Positions 7,407 through 15,422 are shown, numbered from the stretch's first letter. The stretch: 32,190 nucleotides of DNA from Dysosmobacter sp. (GCA_022778785.1 JALFSO010000073.1:1-32190), one strand, 5' to 3'. A program made the numbers and translations. Notes: generated from the sequence alone by a model not told the origin.

Positions 7407-10400
7407 ATGAAGAAACAAAGAGTTCTGGCCCTGCTTCTGGGCCTGACCCTGCTCTGCACGGCCGTGATCCCCAGCGTTTTCGCGGCAGACGGCGACAGCT
7501 CCAATAATGGCATGGTGATCAACAAGACCGCCACGGCCAACAATGACGGCAGCTACACCATTCAGCTGGAGGCCTATGCCACCGGCTCCAAGATCATCAG
7601 CGAGGTCACTGAGGATATTCCCACGGACATCGTTCTGGTGCTGGACCAGTCCGGTTCTATGGATGATCCCATTGGTACGGTGAGCTTTGAGCCATATGAG
7701 GATGAATATGCGTATCATACCCGCAACCAGGATTATTATAAAAATCGCCATAACGGCGGCAAAGCAAACCTCTATTACCCACTGGGAAATGATGTGTATG
7801 CTTCTGTTTCTGTGACGGTTGTGAGCGATCCAACTTATGAGAATGCCAGTGGTCATAATAATTCCTATTATTATAGCAATAGAAGTAACCTTTATGAAAA
7901 AGTGGGTGAAGAAGAATATAAAGAGGTATCAGTAACTCGGAATGGTTGGGGTACTTCGTTTAATCCCTATGAATATACTTACACTTTTTATGATGACACA
8001 AGTATAACAAGCACGGGGGCTAATACTTCACCTGATTTGAGCAATCGTGCTCCTCTCTATATAGCTAGCATTGATACGGACCAGAATGTCTACACCTATA
8101 CCTACACGGACGCAGATGGTGAGCATATTATCGGTACTTCCACCGGCGCAACTACACGGCCTACGTTTGGTGAGGGTGAGAATAAAACTGCACTCTATCA
8201 AAAGGTCGTGATCAGAAGTGGAAAATCCAAACTAGATGCATTGCAAGATGCAGTTACTACTTTTGTAAAAAATGTAAGTGAGAAGGCAAAGGGCTCTGAC
8301 AGAAAGGCTGGAACATCGGATGACGTGGACCATCGCATCGCCATTGTCGGCTTTGCAAGTACAGCAAGCTGGGGTACTTATGAAAACACTGAACTGCTTT
8401 CCACCCAGAATGTTGTGAACTATGGTAGCGCAACTAATGCCAACTATCAAGATGCACTTGTCAGTGTCAATACCAATGGTTCACTGAACAGCCGACTGTC
8501 TACTGCAATCAATCGTTTGGATGCCAGTGGAGATACTTACCTGGAATACGGTATGGACATGGCTAATAGGATTTTTGCGCAGTATCCCATTGCATCGGAT
8601 GATACTTCAGGCAGGCAGCGTGTTGTCGTTGTGTTTACGGATGGTTATCCGGCACCGTCTGGAACAAACAATTTCGACTACGGCATGGCAGACAATGCCA
8701 TTAGTAATGCTCATACGACCAAGGACACTTATAAAGCAACCGTCTATACCGTGGGTGTCCTTGACGATGCCGATCCGACAGCAAGCATAACAGATGGGTT
8801 TAACTATGGCGAATCGAGTCCTGCACAGCAGACAGTTGCATCTAATAGATATATGCATTATGTGTCCAGCAACTATCCCGATGCAGCTTCGATGCAGAAT
8901 GGCGGTAATTTGTCTGATAAGGCTGATCCTTTTAACGGAGGAGATAGCTACTACCTGTCTGCCGGTGATGCTGACACGCTGAAGAATATCTTCCAGCAGA
9001 TTTCCAACAAGATCGAATCCGGCGGCTCCTCCACCACCCTGAGCAGCGAGACTGTCATCAAGGACATTGTTGCCCCGGCGTTTAATATGCCCAAGAATGC
9101 GGATGTCAAGCTTTACACGGCTGAGTCCAATGGCAGCACAAGCAATTGGAAAGACAGAGAAGAATTTAATGGAACAGTATCTATTGATGTGGATACAAGT
9201 TCTATTTCCGTTTACGGTTTTTCTTTCAAGGACTACTGGTGCGGCAATGAAACTATTAATGACGCAACGTCTTTCCATGACGGTAAAAAGTTAATTATTG
9301 AGTTCACCGTCACTCCCAAGGATGGATTCCTGGGCGGCAACAATGTGTACACGAACGGCAGTGCCGGCGTTTATGAGAACAGCGACGCTACGGAGCCCGT
9401 GCTGACCTTTGACCGTCCGCAGGTCAACGTTCCCATTGGGGAAGTTGCAGTGACGGCCGCAGAGAAGAACGTCTATCTGTTGGGCAGTGTCACCGCTGAG
9501 CAACTGAAAAAAGGTACTACGGTCAAGGTGGGCGATGTTGAGCTTGACCTCTCCAAGGCCAATGATGCTGAAAAGCCTTTTGGCCTTGAGCCCTGGCAGA
9601 CGGAGTATGTGGATATCAGCGTTAAATATTACGATGCAGACGGCGAGACGGAAATTACCGATTTGAGCAATCTGACCGATGACACCACCTACACCGTTGA
9701 AGTCACGGTCAAGCCGAACTCCAACGGCGAAGGCGCCAGCGGCGATGCGGCCACGACAGAGAGCGGCAGCAAGCAAGCCAAGGTCAACGTCTTCAAGCCG
9801 GAGCTGACTTTCAAGGACAGCGAAGTCTACTATGGCGATAGCGTTCCCACGGACTACACCGGCAATAAGGTCAGAGAGGTCTGGAAGCACGGCAACACTC
9901 TTTCCACAGCTGAAGGCGTGACCATGCTGGGAACCGCACCTGAACTGATCCTGTCCGGCACCCCTGATTCCATAAAGATCGCAGACGGCAAGATCAACAC
10001 CAAGCAGGACGTTCCCGTGGATGTGAACGTGAAGATCGGTAAAACCGATGTGACCGACGAGACCACCTTTGTCCACAATTGCGACGGTAAGACCTGCACG
10101 GTTCCGGACGGTAAGGAATTCCTGCTCCACGTCAAGACCTGCCAGCTGACCGTCACTAAGAAGGACGGCGCGTCCGATGAGCCGTATGTGTTCGACATTT
10201 ATAAGGATAACGATAAGTACACTGAAGTCACGATCAAGGGCAATAGCGGCGAGACGATCTGTGAACTGCCCGTTGGTACTTATACCATCAAGGAGGACAC
10301 CGGCTGGAGCTGGCGCTTTGCACCGAGCTATAGCGACGAGAGCGTCGAATTGAGTAGTACCAATACTTCTGGCACGATCACCTGTACGAATACACAGCAG

Positions 10401-10475
10401 AAGCATTACTGGCTCAATGGCTTCAGTTCGATCTGGAAAAATGCGCACGGTGCAAGTAAAGCTGTTAAAAAGTGA
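7407..10475 (+). CDS. Large secreted von Willebrand A-domain adhesin-like protein
   Basis: This 1022-residue protein has a Sec signal peptide ending near SVFA. The VWA domain starts at about residue 74 (DIVLVLDQSGSM). The MIDAS residues Asp80, Ser82 and Ser84 are present, and VVVFTDGYP at about 405-414 supplies a later MIDAS-side aspartate. Between MIDAS strand and first helix (SKLDALQDAVTTFV) lie about 190 extra residues, rich in Tyr and Asn (about 88-275). C-terminal beta-domains follow, ending in a Cna-B/SpaA-like module (about 912-1005, LTVTKKDG...LPVGTYTIKED). The end (YWLNGFSSIWKN, then a basic tail) has no LPXTG motif or membrane helix. It may be a ligand-binding tip protein held by the TasA-like subunits. 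GC content drops over about 7670-8980. Confidence 0.8.
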   Translation: MKKQRVLALLLGLTLLCTAVIPSVFAADGDSSNNGMVINKTATANNDGSYTIQLEAYATGSKIISEVTEDIPTDIVLVLDQSGSMDDPIGTVSFEPYEDEYAYHTRNQDYYKNRHNGGKANLYYPLGNDVYASVSVTVVSDPTYENASGHNNSYYYSNRSNLYEKVGEEEYKEVSVTRNGWGTSFNPYEYTYTFYDDTSITSTGANTSPDLSNRAPLYIASIDTDQNVYTYTYTDADGEHIIGTSTGATTRPTFGEGENKTALYQKVVIRSGKSKLDALQDAVTTFVKNVSEKAKGSDRKAGTSDDVDHRIAIVGFASTASWGTYENTELLSTQNVVNYGSATNANYQDALVSVNTNGSLNSRLSTAINRLDASGDTYLEYGMDMANRIFAQYPIASDDTSGRQRVVVVFTDGYPAPSGTNNFDYGMADNAISNAHTTKDTYKATVYTVGVLDDADPTASITDGFNYGESSPAQQTVASNRYMHYVSSNYPDAASMQNGGNLSDKADPFNGGDSYYLSAGDADTLKNIFQQISNKIESGGSSTTLSSETVIKDIVAPAFNMPKNADVKLYTAESNGSTSNWKDREEFNGTVSIDVDTSSISVYGFSFKDYWCGNETINDATSFHDGKKLIIEFTVTPKDGFLGGNNVYTNGSAGVYENSDATEPVLTFDRPQVNVPIGEVAVTAAEKNVYLLGSVTAEQLKKGTTVKVGDVELDLSKANDAEKPFGLEPWQTEYVDISVKYYDADGETEITDLSNLTDDTTYTVEVTVKPNSNGEGASGDAATTESGSKQAKVNVFKPELTFKDSEVYYGDSVPTDYTGNKVREVWKHGNTLSTAEGVTMLGTAPELILSGTPDSIKIADGKINTKQDVPVDVNVKIGKTDVTDETTFVHNCDGKTCTVPDGKEFLLHVKTCQLTVTKKDGASDEPYVFDIYKDNDKYTEVTIKGNSGETICELPVGTYTIKEDTGWSWRFAPSYSDESVELSSTNTSGTITCTNTQQKHYWLNGFSSIWKNAHGASKAVKK

Positions 10476-10492
10476 GAAAGGAGGAGACGAAT

Positions 10493-11086
10493 ATGTATCA
10501 CGGTAAACATTTAGCCAAGAAAAGTTCCGGGTGCAAGCTCAAAAGATGCAAAACCGGTGCGCTGATTCTCTCCCTCCTGCTCCTCGTCACTGTAGCTGTT
10601 GGCGGCACTGCGGCCTACCTCCTGACCAAAACGGAGCCGGTGACAAACACATTCACGCCGTCCCATGTGACATGCGAGGTGACCGAAAGCTTTGACGGAA
10701 CAGTCAAGAAGAATGTGAATGTGACGAATACCGGCGACACGGAGGCGTATATCCGGGTGAAGCTGGTAACTTATCGTATCAACGACGCTGGTCAGCATAT
10801 CGGCGGTGCGGCAACGATTCCATCGGGCCTAGAGTTGGGCGAAAACTGGGTCGAGCGTGGCGGATATTATTACTATACGAAGCCGGTTGCTCCTAACGGA
10901 TCGCCTGACAAAAGTTTGATTGGTGAATCTGGCATCAATCTAATTTCTTACACCGATGCCGACGGCGGCAAGCAGGTCATCGAAGTTATGGCGGAGGCCA
11001 TCCAGAGCAGCCCGGCTAAGGCAGTTGGGGAATCCTGGGGAGTCAGCATTTCTGAGGGCAGCATTACTGCCTATGATGCCGGTTAA
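10493..11086 (+). CDS. TasA/camelysin-like secreted fibre subunit 5
   Basis: This 197-residue protein has a long basic N-terminus (KKSSGCKLKRCKTG), a hydrophobic helix (about 23-37) and VGGTAAYLLTKTEPVTNTFTP, a SipW-type signal region. KNVNVTNTGDTEAYIRVKL is the core strand, GGYYYYTKPV matches subunit 4, and VMAEAIQSSPAKAVGESWGV is the C-terminal motif. ATG10493 is preferred over GTG10472, which overlaps the VWA stop, because AAAGGAGGAG lies 7 bases before it. Position between the VWA gene and the SLH-anchored protein, plus the unusual N-terminus with two Cys, suggest an adapter subunit. That role is inferred. Confidence 0.75.
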   Translation: MYHGKHLAKKSSGCKLKRCKTGALILSLLLLVTVAVGGTAAYLLTKTEPVTNTFTPSHVTCEVTESFDGTVKKNVNVTNTGDTEAYIRVKLVTYRINDAGQHIGGAATIPSGLELGENWVERGGYYYYTKPVAPNGSPDKSLIGESGINLISYTDADGGKQVIEVMAEAIQSSPAKAVGESWGVSISEGSITAYDAG

Positions 11087-11100
11087 AGGAGGCGGACAGG

Positions 11101-12510
11101 ATGAAAAAATTGAGCAAGCGGCTGCTGGCTGTCGTCCTGTGCGTGGTCATGCTGCTGGGCGTCGCGGTGTATACCGTGGCGGCCCAGGGCAGGGAGGCCA
11201 CCATTGTCTTCGACGCGGCCACCGGGACCTTTACCATCAACAACGTGGCCATTACCTACGGTGAGGACGGCAAGCAGCAGGGGACCTACCCCGACCTGTT
11301 CCCGGAGATGAAGGGACTGATGCCCGGCGACAGCGTGCAGCAGACCATTAAGGTAAAGGTGAAGAACGCGGGCGCGGACACCGTGAAGCTGATGCTGAAG
11401 GCGGAGGACGTCACGGCGGAGCCGGACCGGAATCCCACCAATGACGACTACGACAAGCTGGTGTCCTACAAGACCGAGAGCGGCGAGGGCGTGACGCTGT
11501 CTGTGAAGTTCGACGGACAGAGCTATTCCGGCGAGCTGACGAAGCTGGTGGCCAATGCCGCCGCGAATCAGACCCAGGGCGTCTATCTGGGCGCGTACAC
11601 CGGCAAGGATTCCGAGAAGGAATTGACCGTGGACCTGTCCATCCCCCTTGCGGCCGGCAATGAGCTCCAGGGCCTCACCGCCCAGCTGGGCTGGGTCATC
11701 ACCGCCGAGGTGATCCCCTACAGCGGCGGCGGAGGAGGCGGTGGCGGCAATAAGCCGGTTCTGGACGTCACCAACCACTTCGCCTATATCATCGGCCGCA
11801 AGGACGGCAACATCCATCCCTGGGCGCAGATCACCCGCGGCGAGGTGGCAACCATCTACTTCCGTATGCTGACCGACGAGGCCCGGAACAAGTACTGGTC
11901 CACCAGCAATCCCTATCCGGACGTGGCGCCCAATACCTGGTGCAACAACGCCATTTCCACCATGACCAACGCCGGTGTGGTGCAGGGCTACAAGGACGGC
12001 CTGTTCCGTCAGAACGCGCCGATTACCCGCGGCGAATTCGCCGCCATGGCCGCCCGCTTCTTCGACGTGGAATACAGCGGCCCGGACAAATTCAGCGACA
12101 TTGACGATCACTGGGCGAAGGACTACATCAACAAGGCGGCGGAGGCTGGCATCATCCTGGGCTACAAGGACGGCACCTTCCAGCCGGAGCGGTATATCAG
12201 CCGCGCGGAGGCCATTCTGATCTTCAACCGCGTCCTGGAGCGCCATCCTGACAAGGACCACCTGCTGGATGATATGATCACCTGGCCGGACAACATGGAT
12301 CCGGATGAGTTCTTCTATGCGGACGTTCAGGAGGCTACCAACTCCCATGACTACGAGATGAAGAAGGATCCCAGGGGCGAGACTTACGAGGTCTGGACAA
12401 AGCTCCAGCCCGTCCGCGACTGGGCCGCCTTCGAGAACGAGTGGGCGACTGCCAATGCGGCTTCCAACCCCGGCAATGTGTATTCCTCCTCCAAGTCCAC
12501 TGTGAACTGA
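11101..12510 (+). CDS. SLH-anchored protein with N-terminal TasA-like domain
   Basis: This 469-residue protein has a signal peptide (about 1-28), then a beta-rich domain (about 32-205) containing GLMPGDSVQQTIKVKVKNAG, the PGxx box typical of TasA/camelysin proteins. An eight-glycine linker (about 209-216) leads to three S-layer-homology modules at about 226-258 (ITRGEVATIYFRML), 271-320 (YPDVAPNTWCNNAI, GYKDGLF, ITRGEFAAMAARFF) and 330-378 (FSDIDDHWAKDYI, GYKDGTF, ISRAEAILIFNRVL). A Trp- and Asp-rich tail follows. SLH triplets bind pyruvylated secondary wall polymers, so this is the likely cell-wall anchor of the assembly. It starts 14 bases after subunit 5 and is followed at once by the terminator. 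Confidence 0.85.
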   Translation: MKKLSKRLLAVVLCVVMLLGVAVYTVAAQGREATIVFDAATGTFTINNVAITYGEDGKQQGTYPDLFPEMKGLMPGDSVQQTIKVKVKNAGADTVKLMLKAEDVTAEPDRNPTNDDYDKLVSYKTESGEGVTLSVKFDGQSYSGELTKLVANAAANQTQGVYLGAYTGKDSEKELTVDLSIPLAAGNELQGLTAQLGWVITAEVIPYSGGGGGGGGNKPVLDVTNHFAYIIGRKDGNIHPWAQITRGEVATIYFRMLTDEARNKYWSTSNPYPDVAPNTWCNNAISTMTNAGVVQGYKDGLFRQNAPITRGEFAAMAARFFDVEYSGPDKFSDIDDHWAKDYINKAAEAGIILGYKDGTFQPERYISRAEAILIFNRVLERHPDKDHLLDDMITWPDNMDPDEFFYADVQEATNSHDYEMKKDPRGETYEVWTKLQPVRDWAAFENEWATANAASNPGNVYSSSKSTVN

Positions 12511-12516
12511 ATCAGG

Positions 12517-12557
12517 AAAACCGACCCTGAGCCACATTCCGGTCCAGGGTCGGTTTT
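12517..12557 (+). terminator. Rho-independent terminator of the surface operon
   Basis: AAAACCGACCCTG (12517-12529) pairs perfectly over 13 bp with CAGGGTCGGTTTT (12545-12557), and the T-run is the end of the 3' arm. It begins 6 bases after the SLH gene stop and marks the end of the fibre operon. Confidence 0.9.
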
Positions 12558-12633
12558 ATATGGCGGCCATCAGCGCCGCGCTCCGGCTGACGGCCGGAGA
12601 GAGCAATGGGAACAGGCCACGGAGGTGCTTCCG

Positions 12634-12867
12634 TTGATATTCAGAAAATTCAGATCCGGCAGATCACAGGCAGACCCTGTGCCGCGCCGGAAAAAAGATG
12701 TATATGAGCGGTGTGTTCTGTGCGGAGCCATGACGGACGTGCCGAAAACGCTGCCCATCGACCAACGTGCAGGCTATGTGCCGGGCGGCGGCCAGCTGTG
12801 CCGCCGCTGCTGCCGGGAACTTATCCGCGAGGCGGAGGCGGACAGAAGAGAACAGATACGCCGCTGA
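12634..12867 (+). CDS. Small Cys-rich (zinc-ribbon-like) protein
   Basis: This 77-residue basic protein starts at TTG12634, chosen because GGAGG (12621-12625) is 8 bases upstream. After a basic N-terminus it has YERCVLCGAMTDVPKTLPIDQR, then GYVPGGGQLCRRCCREL. The CxxC and CxxCC pairs 30-40 residues apart are a typical zinc-binding arrangement. The C-terminus is a charged helix (EAEADRREQIRR). Function is unknown. It heads a run of three Cys-rich proteins on the same strand, which suggests a shared origin or role. Confidence 0.6.
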   Translation: MIFRKFRSGRSQADPVPRRKKDVYERCVLCGAMTDVPKTLPIDQRAGYVPGGGQLCRRCCRELIREAEADRREQIRR

Positions 12868-12924
12868 CTTCCCGCGGACGGCAGCACAAACCGGTGCGGT
12901 CCGCAGCAATCAAAACGAAAAACA

Positions 12925-13740
12925 ATGAAAAACGATTTTACAGGCGCCCGTTTCGGACGGCTGACGGTCATCGCCCCAACGGAGCAGCGGAATCGCGGGA
13001 CCATCGTCTGGCGGTGCCGCTGTGACTGCGGAAAGGAGGTCCTGGTGGACAGCCGGAAGCTGAGCGCGGGAGCCGTCAGAAGCTGCGGCTGTGACGAGCC
13101 GGACTATGCCGCCATCAAGGACCTGACCGGCATGCGCTTCGGCAGGCTGGTGGTCCTGGGAAGATCGGGAAACCGGGCGAAAGACCGGAATCCCCTCTGG
13201 CGGTGCCGCTGTGACTGCGGGAAAGAGATGGAGACCACCAAGCGCAGACTGATCACCGGCGCTGTGTCGAGCTGCGGCTGCGCCAGAACGCCGCCGATGA
13301 AGGATCTGGTGGGAAAGCGGTTCGGCCGGGTAGTCGTGGAGGAATACGCCGGAAAGGCGAACGGCTTCCACATGTGGCGGTGCCGCTGCGACTGCGGCAC
13401 AGAGTTCACCACCAGACAGTCCAATCTGGAGAACGGGCAGACGACAAGCTGCGGCTGCAAGCACCGGGACCGGTCCGGCCTTCACTTTGTGGACGGTACG
13501 TTTGTGGAGGGGATCGACTCCATGACCGTTTCCAAGGCCAACACCAGCGGCGTGCGGGGCGTCTACTTCAACAAAAGGCGTGGCAAATGGATCGCCCAGA
13601 TCGTGTTCAAGGGCAAGTGCTATTACCTGGGCGGCTATGACAAGCTGGAGGACGCGGCCAAGGCCAGAGCGGTGGGCGAGGAGATATACGATCAATTCCT
13701 GGAGTGGTATCACGCATCCCGGGAGCCCGCGATCAAATGA
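12925..13740 (+). CDS. Triple zinc-ribbon plus AP2 DNA-binding-domain protein
   Basis: A 271-residue protein with three copies of a ~50-residue module, DLTGxxFGRLxV...WRCRCDCGxE...LxxGxxxSCGC. They lie at about 4-56, 66-119 and 126-178, each with a CxCxC and a CxC cluster (Cys31/33/35/54/56 in the first). The C-terminal domain (about 205-255) has SGVRGVYFNKRRGKWIAQI and YYLGGYDKLEDAAKA, the three-strand-plus-helix pattern of AP2/ERF-like DNA-binding domains common in phage and homing-nuclease proteins. No nuclease motif is present, so it is probably a DNA-binding protein of a mobile element. ATG12925 has no clear Shine-Dalgarno. The module-encoding DNA is nearly identical around 13007, 13196 and 13374, suggesting recent duplication. 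Confidence 0.75.
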   Translation: MKNDFTGARFGRLTVIAPTEQRNRGTIVWRCRCDCGKEVLVDSRKLSAGAVRSCGCDEPDYAAIKDLTGMRFGRLVVLGRSGNRAKDRNPLWRCRCDCGKEMETTKRRLITGAVSSCGCARTPPMKDLVGKRFGRVVVEEYAGKANGFHMWRCRCDCGTEFTTRQSNLENGQTTSCGCKHRDRSGLHFVDGTFVEGIDSMTVSKANTSGVRGVYFNKRRGKWIAQIVFKGKCYYLGGYDKLEDAAKARAVGEEIYDQFLEWYHASREPAIK

Positions 13741-13779
13741 GGAAAACTTGAAGGCTTGCTGCAAAAGGAGGTGACGGAC

Positions 13780-14868
13780 GTGCGGCAGACGCTGTATGAC
13801 TACTGCGTGGAGAACGGGAAGACGTTTTTGCTGGAGCAATGGCATCCCGAAAAGAACCTGCCTCTGACACCGGAAAATCTGACCTGCGGCAGCAGAAAAA
13901 AGGTGTGGTGGAGATGTCCGGACGGCCACGAGTGGCAGGCGGCTGTCTGCACCCGCACAGGCGGCGGAGCGGGCTGTCCCTGCTGCTCCGGGAAACAGCT
14001 CTGGCCGGACCGGGACGATCTGGCGTCCCGGTATCCCAAACTCGCCGCCCAATGGCACCCCACGATGAACGGCTCCGTCACGCCGGACAGGGTGCTTCCC
14101 GGCAGCCATAAACTGGCCTGGTGGATTTGCGGGAAGGGCCACGTCTGGCGGGCCATGGTGAAAAGCCGGACGGAGGGCAGCGGCTGCCCCTATTGTGCCA
14201 ATCAGGCGCTGCTGCCCGGTGAAAACGATCTAGCTACCACCAATCCGGAGCTTGCCCGGCAGTGGCATCCCACGAAAAACGCACCGCTGACGCCCCGGAA
14301 TGTGGTGGGCGGCAGCAGCCGCAAGGTGTGGTGGCAATGTGAGCGGGGCCATGAGTGGCAGGCGGTGATCTTTTCACGGGTCCAGGGGACGGGCTGTCCG
14401 GTCTGCGCGGGAAGACGCGTTGTCCCCGGCGAAAACGACCTGGCCAGTCAGTTCCCGGACCTTGCGGCTCAGTGGCATCCGGAGAAGAACGGCACGCTGC
14501 GCCCGGACGCCGTCTCCCCCAATTCCAACCGCAAGGTCTGGTGGAAGTGCGGGCTGGGGCACGAATACGCCGCCATCGTGGCGTCCCGCACCATGCACCG
14601 CAGCGGCTGTCCCTACTGCACCGGGAAGAAGGTCCTTCCCGGGTTCAATGACCTTGCCGCGCTGGAGCCGGAGTTGGCGGCCCAGTGGCACCCTGGCTTG
14701 AACGGCGCCCTGACGCCGGAGATGGTGACCGTTGGGAGCCATCGGAAGGTCTGGTGGCAGTGTCCGGAGGGACACGTCTGGAAAGCGGTCATCTGCTCCC
14801 GGGCCAGGGCGCAGAAGTGCGGCTGTCCGGTCTGCGCCGGACGGGTGAGGGCCGGACGCACGGGTTAA
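13780..14868 (+). CDS. Five-repeat zinc-ribbon (DUF4379-like) protein
   Basis: This 362-residue protein is built almost entirely of five copies, spaced about 70 residues (near 21, 92, 162, 232 and 302), of the pattern QWHPxxNxxLTPxxVxxGSxxKVWWxCxxGHEWxA...R..GxGCPxCxGxxxLPGxNDLA. Each unit has a WWxC...GH and a CPxC, consistent with one zinc site. This is the treble-clef-like DUF4379 (PF14311) type. In known proteins such repeats often accompany a nuclease domain; none is seen here. GTG13780 is chosen over TTG13756 because AAGGAGG (13765-13771) lies 8 bases upstream. It follows the AP2 protein by 39 bases and is probably co-transcribed. Nucleic-acid binding is likely; the role is unknown. Confidence 0.72.
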   Translation: MRQTLYDYCVENGKTFLLEQWHPEKNLPLTPENLTCGSRKKVWWRCPDGHEWQAAVCTRTGGGAGCPCCSGKQLWPDRDDLASRYPKLAAQWHPTMNGSVTPDRVLPGSHKLAWWICGKGHVWRAMVKSRTEGSGCPYCANQALLPGENDLATTNPELARQWHPTKNAPLTPRNVVGGSSRKVWWQCERGHEWQAVIFSRVQGTGCPVCAGRRVVPGENDLASQFPDLAAQWHPEKNGTLRPDAVSPNSNRKVWWKCGLGHEYAAIVASRTMHRSGCPYCTGKKVLPGFNDLAALEPELAAQWHPGLNGALTPEMVTVGSHRKVWWQCPEGHVWKAVICSRARAQKCGCPVCAGRVRAGRTG

Positions 14869-15062
14869 TGGCCGGAGCTCCCGGGCGCACATCCAGGCGC
14901 TGTCAGGCGCGTGGGTTGCCTAAGTTTTCCCTTACGTTTTCCCTTTAGACGCCAGCATGGATCCCAACAAACCGATACCATCAGACACGATTCCCACGAA
15001 AATCCGGACAAATCAGGAATGATTGGGACATGATGGGCCCGGCAAAAAGCAAATGTCCAGAA

Positions 15063-15085
15063 TTCAAATCCCTCCTTCCGCGCCA
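15063..15085 (+). other. tRNA 3'-end fragment, possible attachment site
   Basis: The 23 bases can be read as a T-loop (TTCAAAT), 3' T-stem (CCCTC), 3' acceptor strand (CTTCCGC), discriminator G and CCA. The 5' T-stem partner (GAGGG) and acceptor partner (GCGGAAG) are missing upstream, where CCAGAA precedes the loop. A terminator-like hairpin starts directly after CCA, as expected at a native tRNA end. This is what an integration at a tRNA 3' end leaves behind. A chance match or a multi-copy repeat cannot be excluded. Confidence 0.45.
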
Positions 15086-15146
15086 CGTCGGAGCAAGGTC
15101 CGCTTTGCTCCGACGTTCTTTTATTCCTGCGGAACAAAAGAACGTC
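15085..15146 (+). terminator. Two overlapping, mutually exclusive hairpins
   Basis: ACGTCGGAGCAA (15085-15096) pairs with TTGCTCCGACGT (15105-15116), followed by TCTTTT, a terminator form. GACGTTCTTTT (15112-15122) also pairs perfectly with AAAAGAACGTC (15136-15146), extended inside by TTCC/GGAA. They share bases 15112-15116, so only one can form fully. Confidence 0.6.
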
Positions 15147-15257
15147 ATCCGCCCGCTCCCTTGCTCCTCCTTTCCGCCCGCGATTCGCTCCGCTGGATTC
15201 GCGGTCGGTTTTGGAACGAAGGCGAAACGAAAATATCCTAATTGAGTCCACCTGACA

Positions 15258-15302
15258 GATGACCGGAAATGCTTGATTTCAAGCATTTCCGGTCATCTTT
15301 TT
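15258..15302 (+). terminator. Perfect 19-bp terminator hairpin
   Basis: GATGACCGGAAATGCTTGA (15258-15276) pairs with its exact reverse complement at 15279-15297 around a TT gap and is followed by TTTTT. No gene is recognised directly upstream, so the transcript it ends is unknown; it may belong to the tRNA-tail region. Confidence 0.75.
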
Positions 15303-15385
15303 GCTCCGCTTGTGCCCGATTTCACTTAAAATGATTTTCCGCAAAAGGACTGTCTTGCGCCCATAAAATACGCAAAATACGATCC

Positions 15386-15422
15386 TGTAGTGTACACCGT
15401 AGTGTACATCCGTAGCTTACAT
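15386..15422. repeat. Three tandem related 12-mers
   Basis: TGTAGTGTACAC, CGTAGTGTACAT and CGTAGCTTACAT follow each other at a spacing of 12-13 bases. GTGTACAC and TGTACA are palindromic cores. They could be protein-binding sites, but no gene start is near: the downstream gene points the other way. Confidence 0.4.

Noticed and set aside
7407-10475. Sortase-anchored pilin or adhesin
   Set aside because: No LPXTG-like motif, C-terminal membrane helix or sortase gene is present in the window.
14981-15286. Minus-strand frame with RRDLNSGHLLFAG
   Set aside because: This is the type of spurious peptide obtained by translating the reverse complement of a tRNA end; no Shine-Dalgarno supports it.
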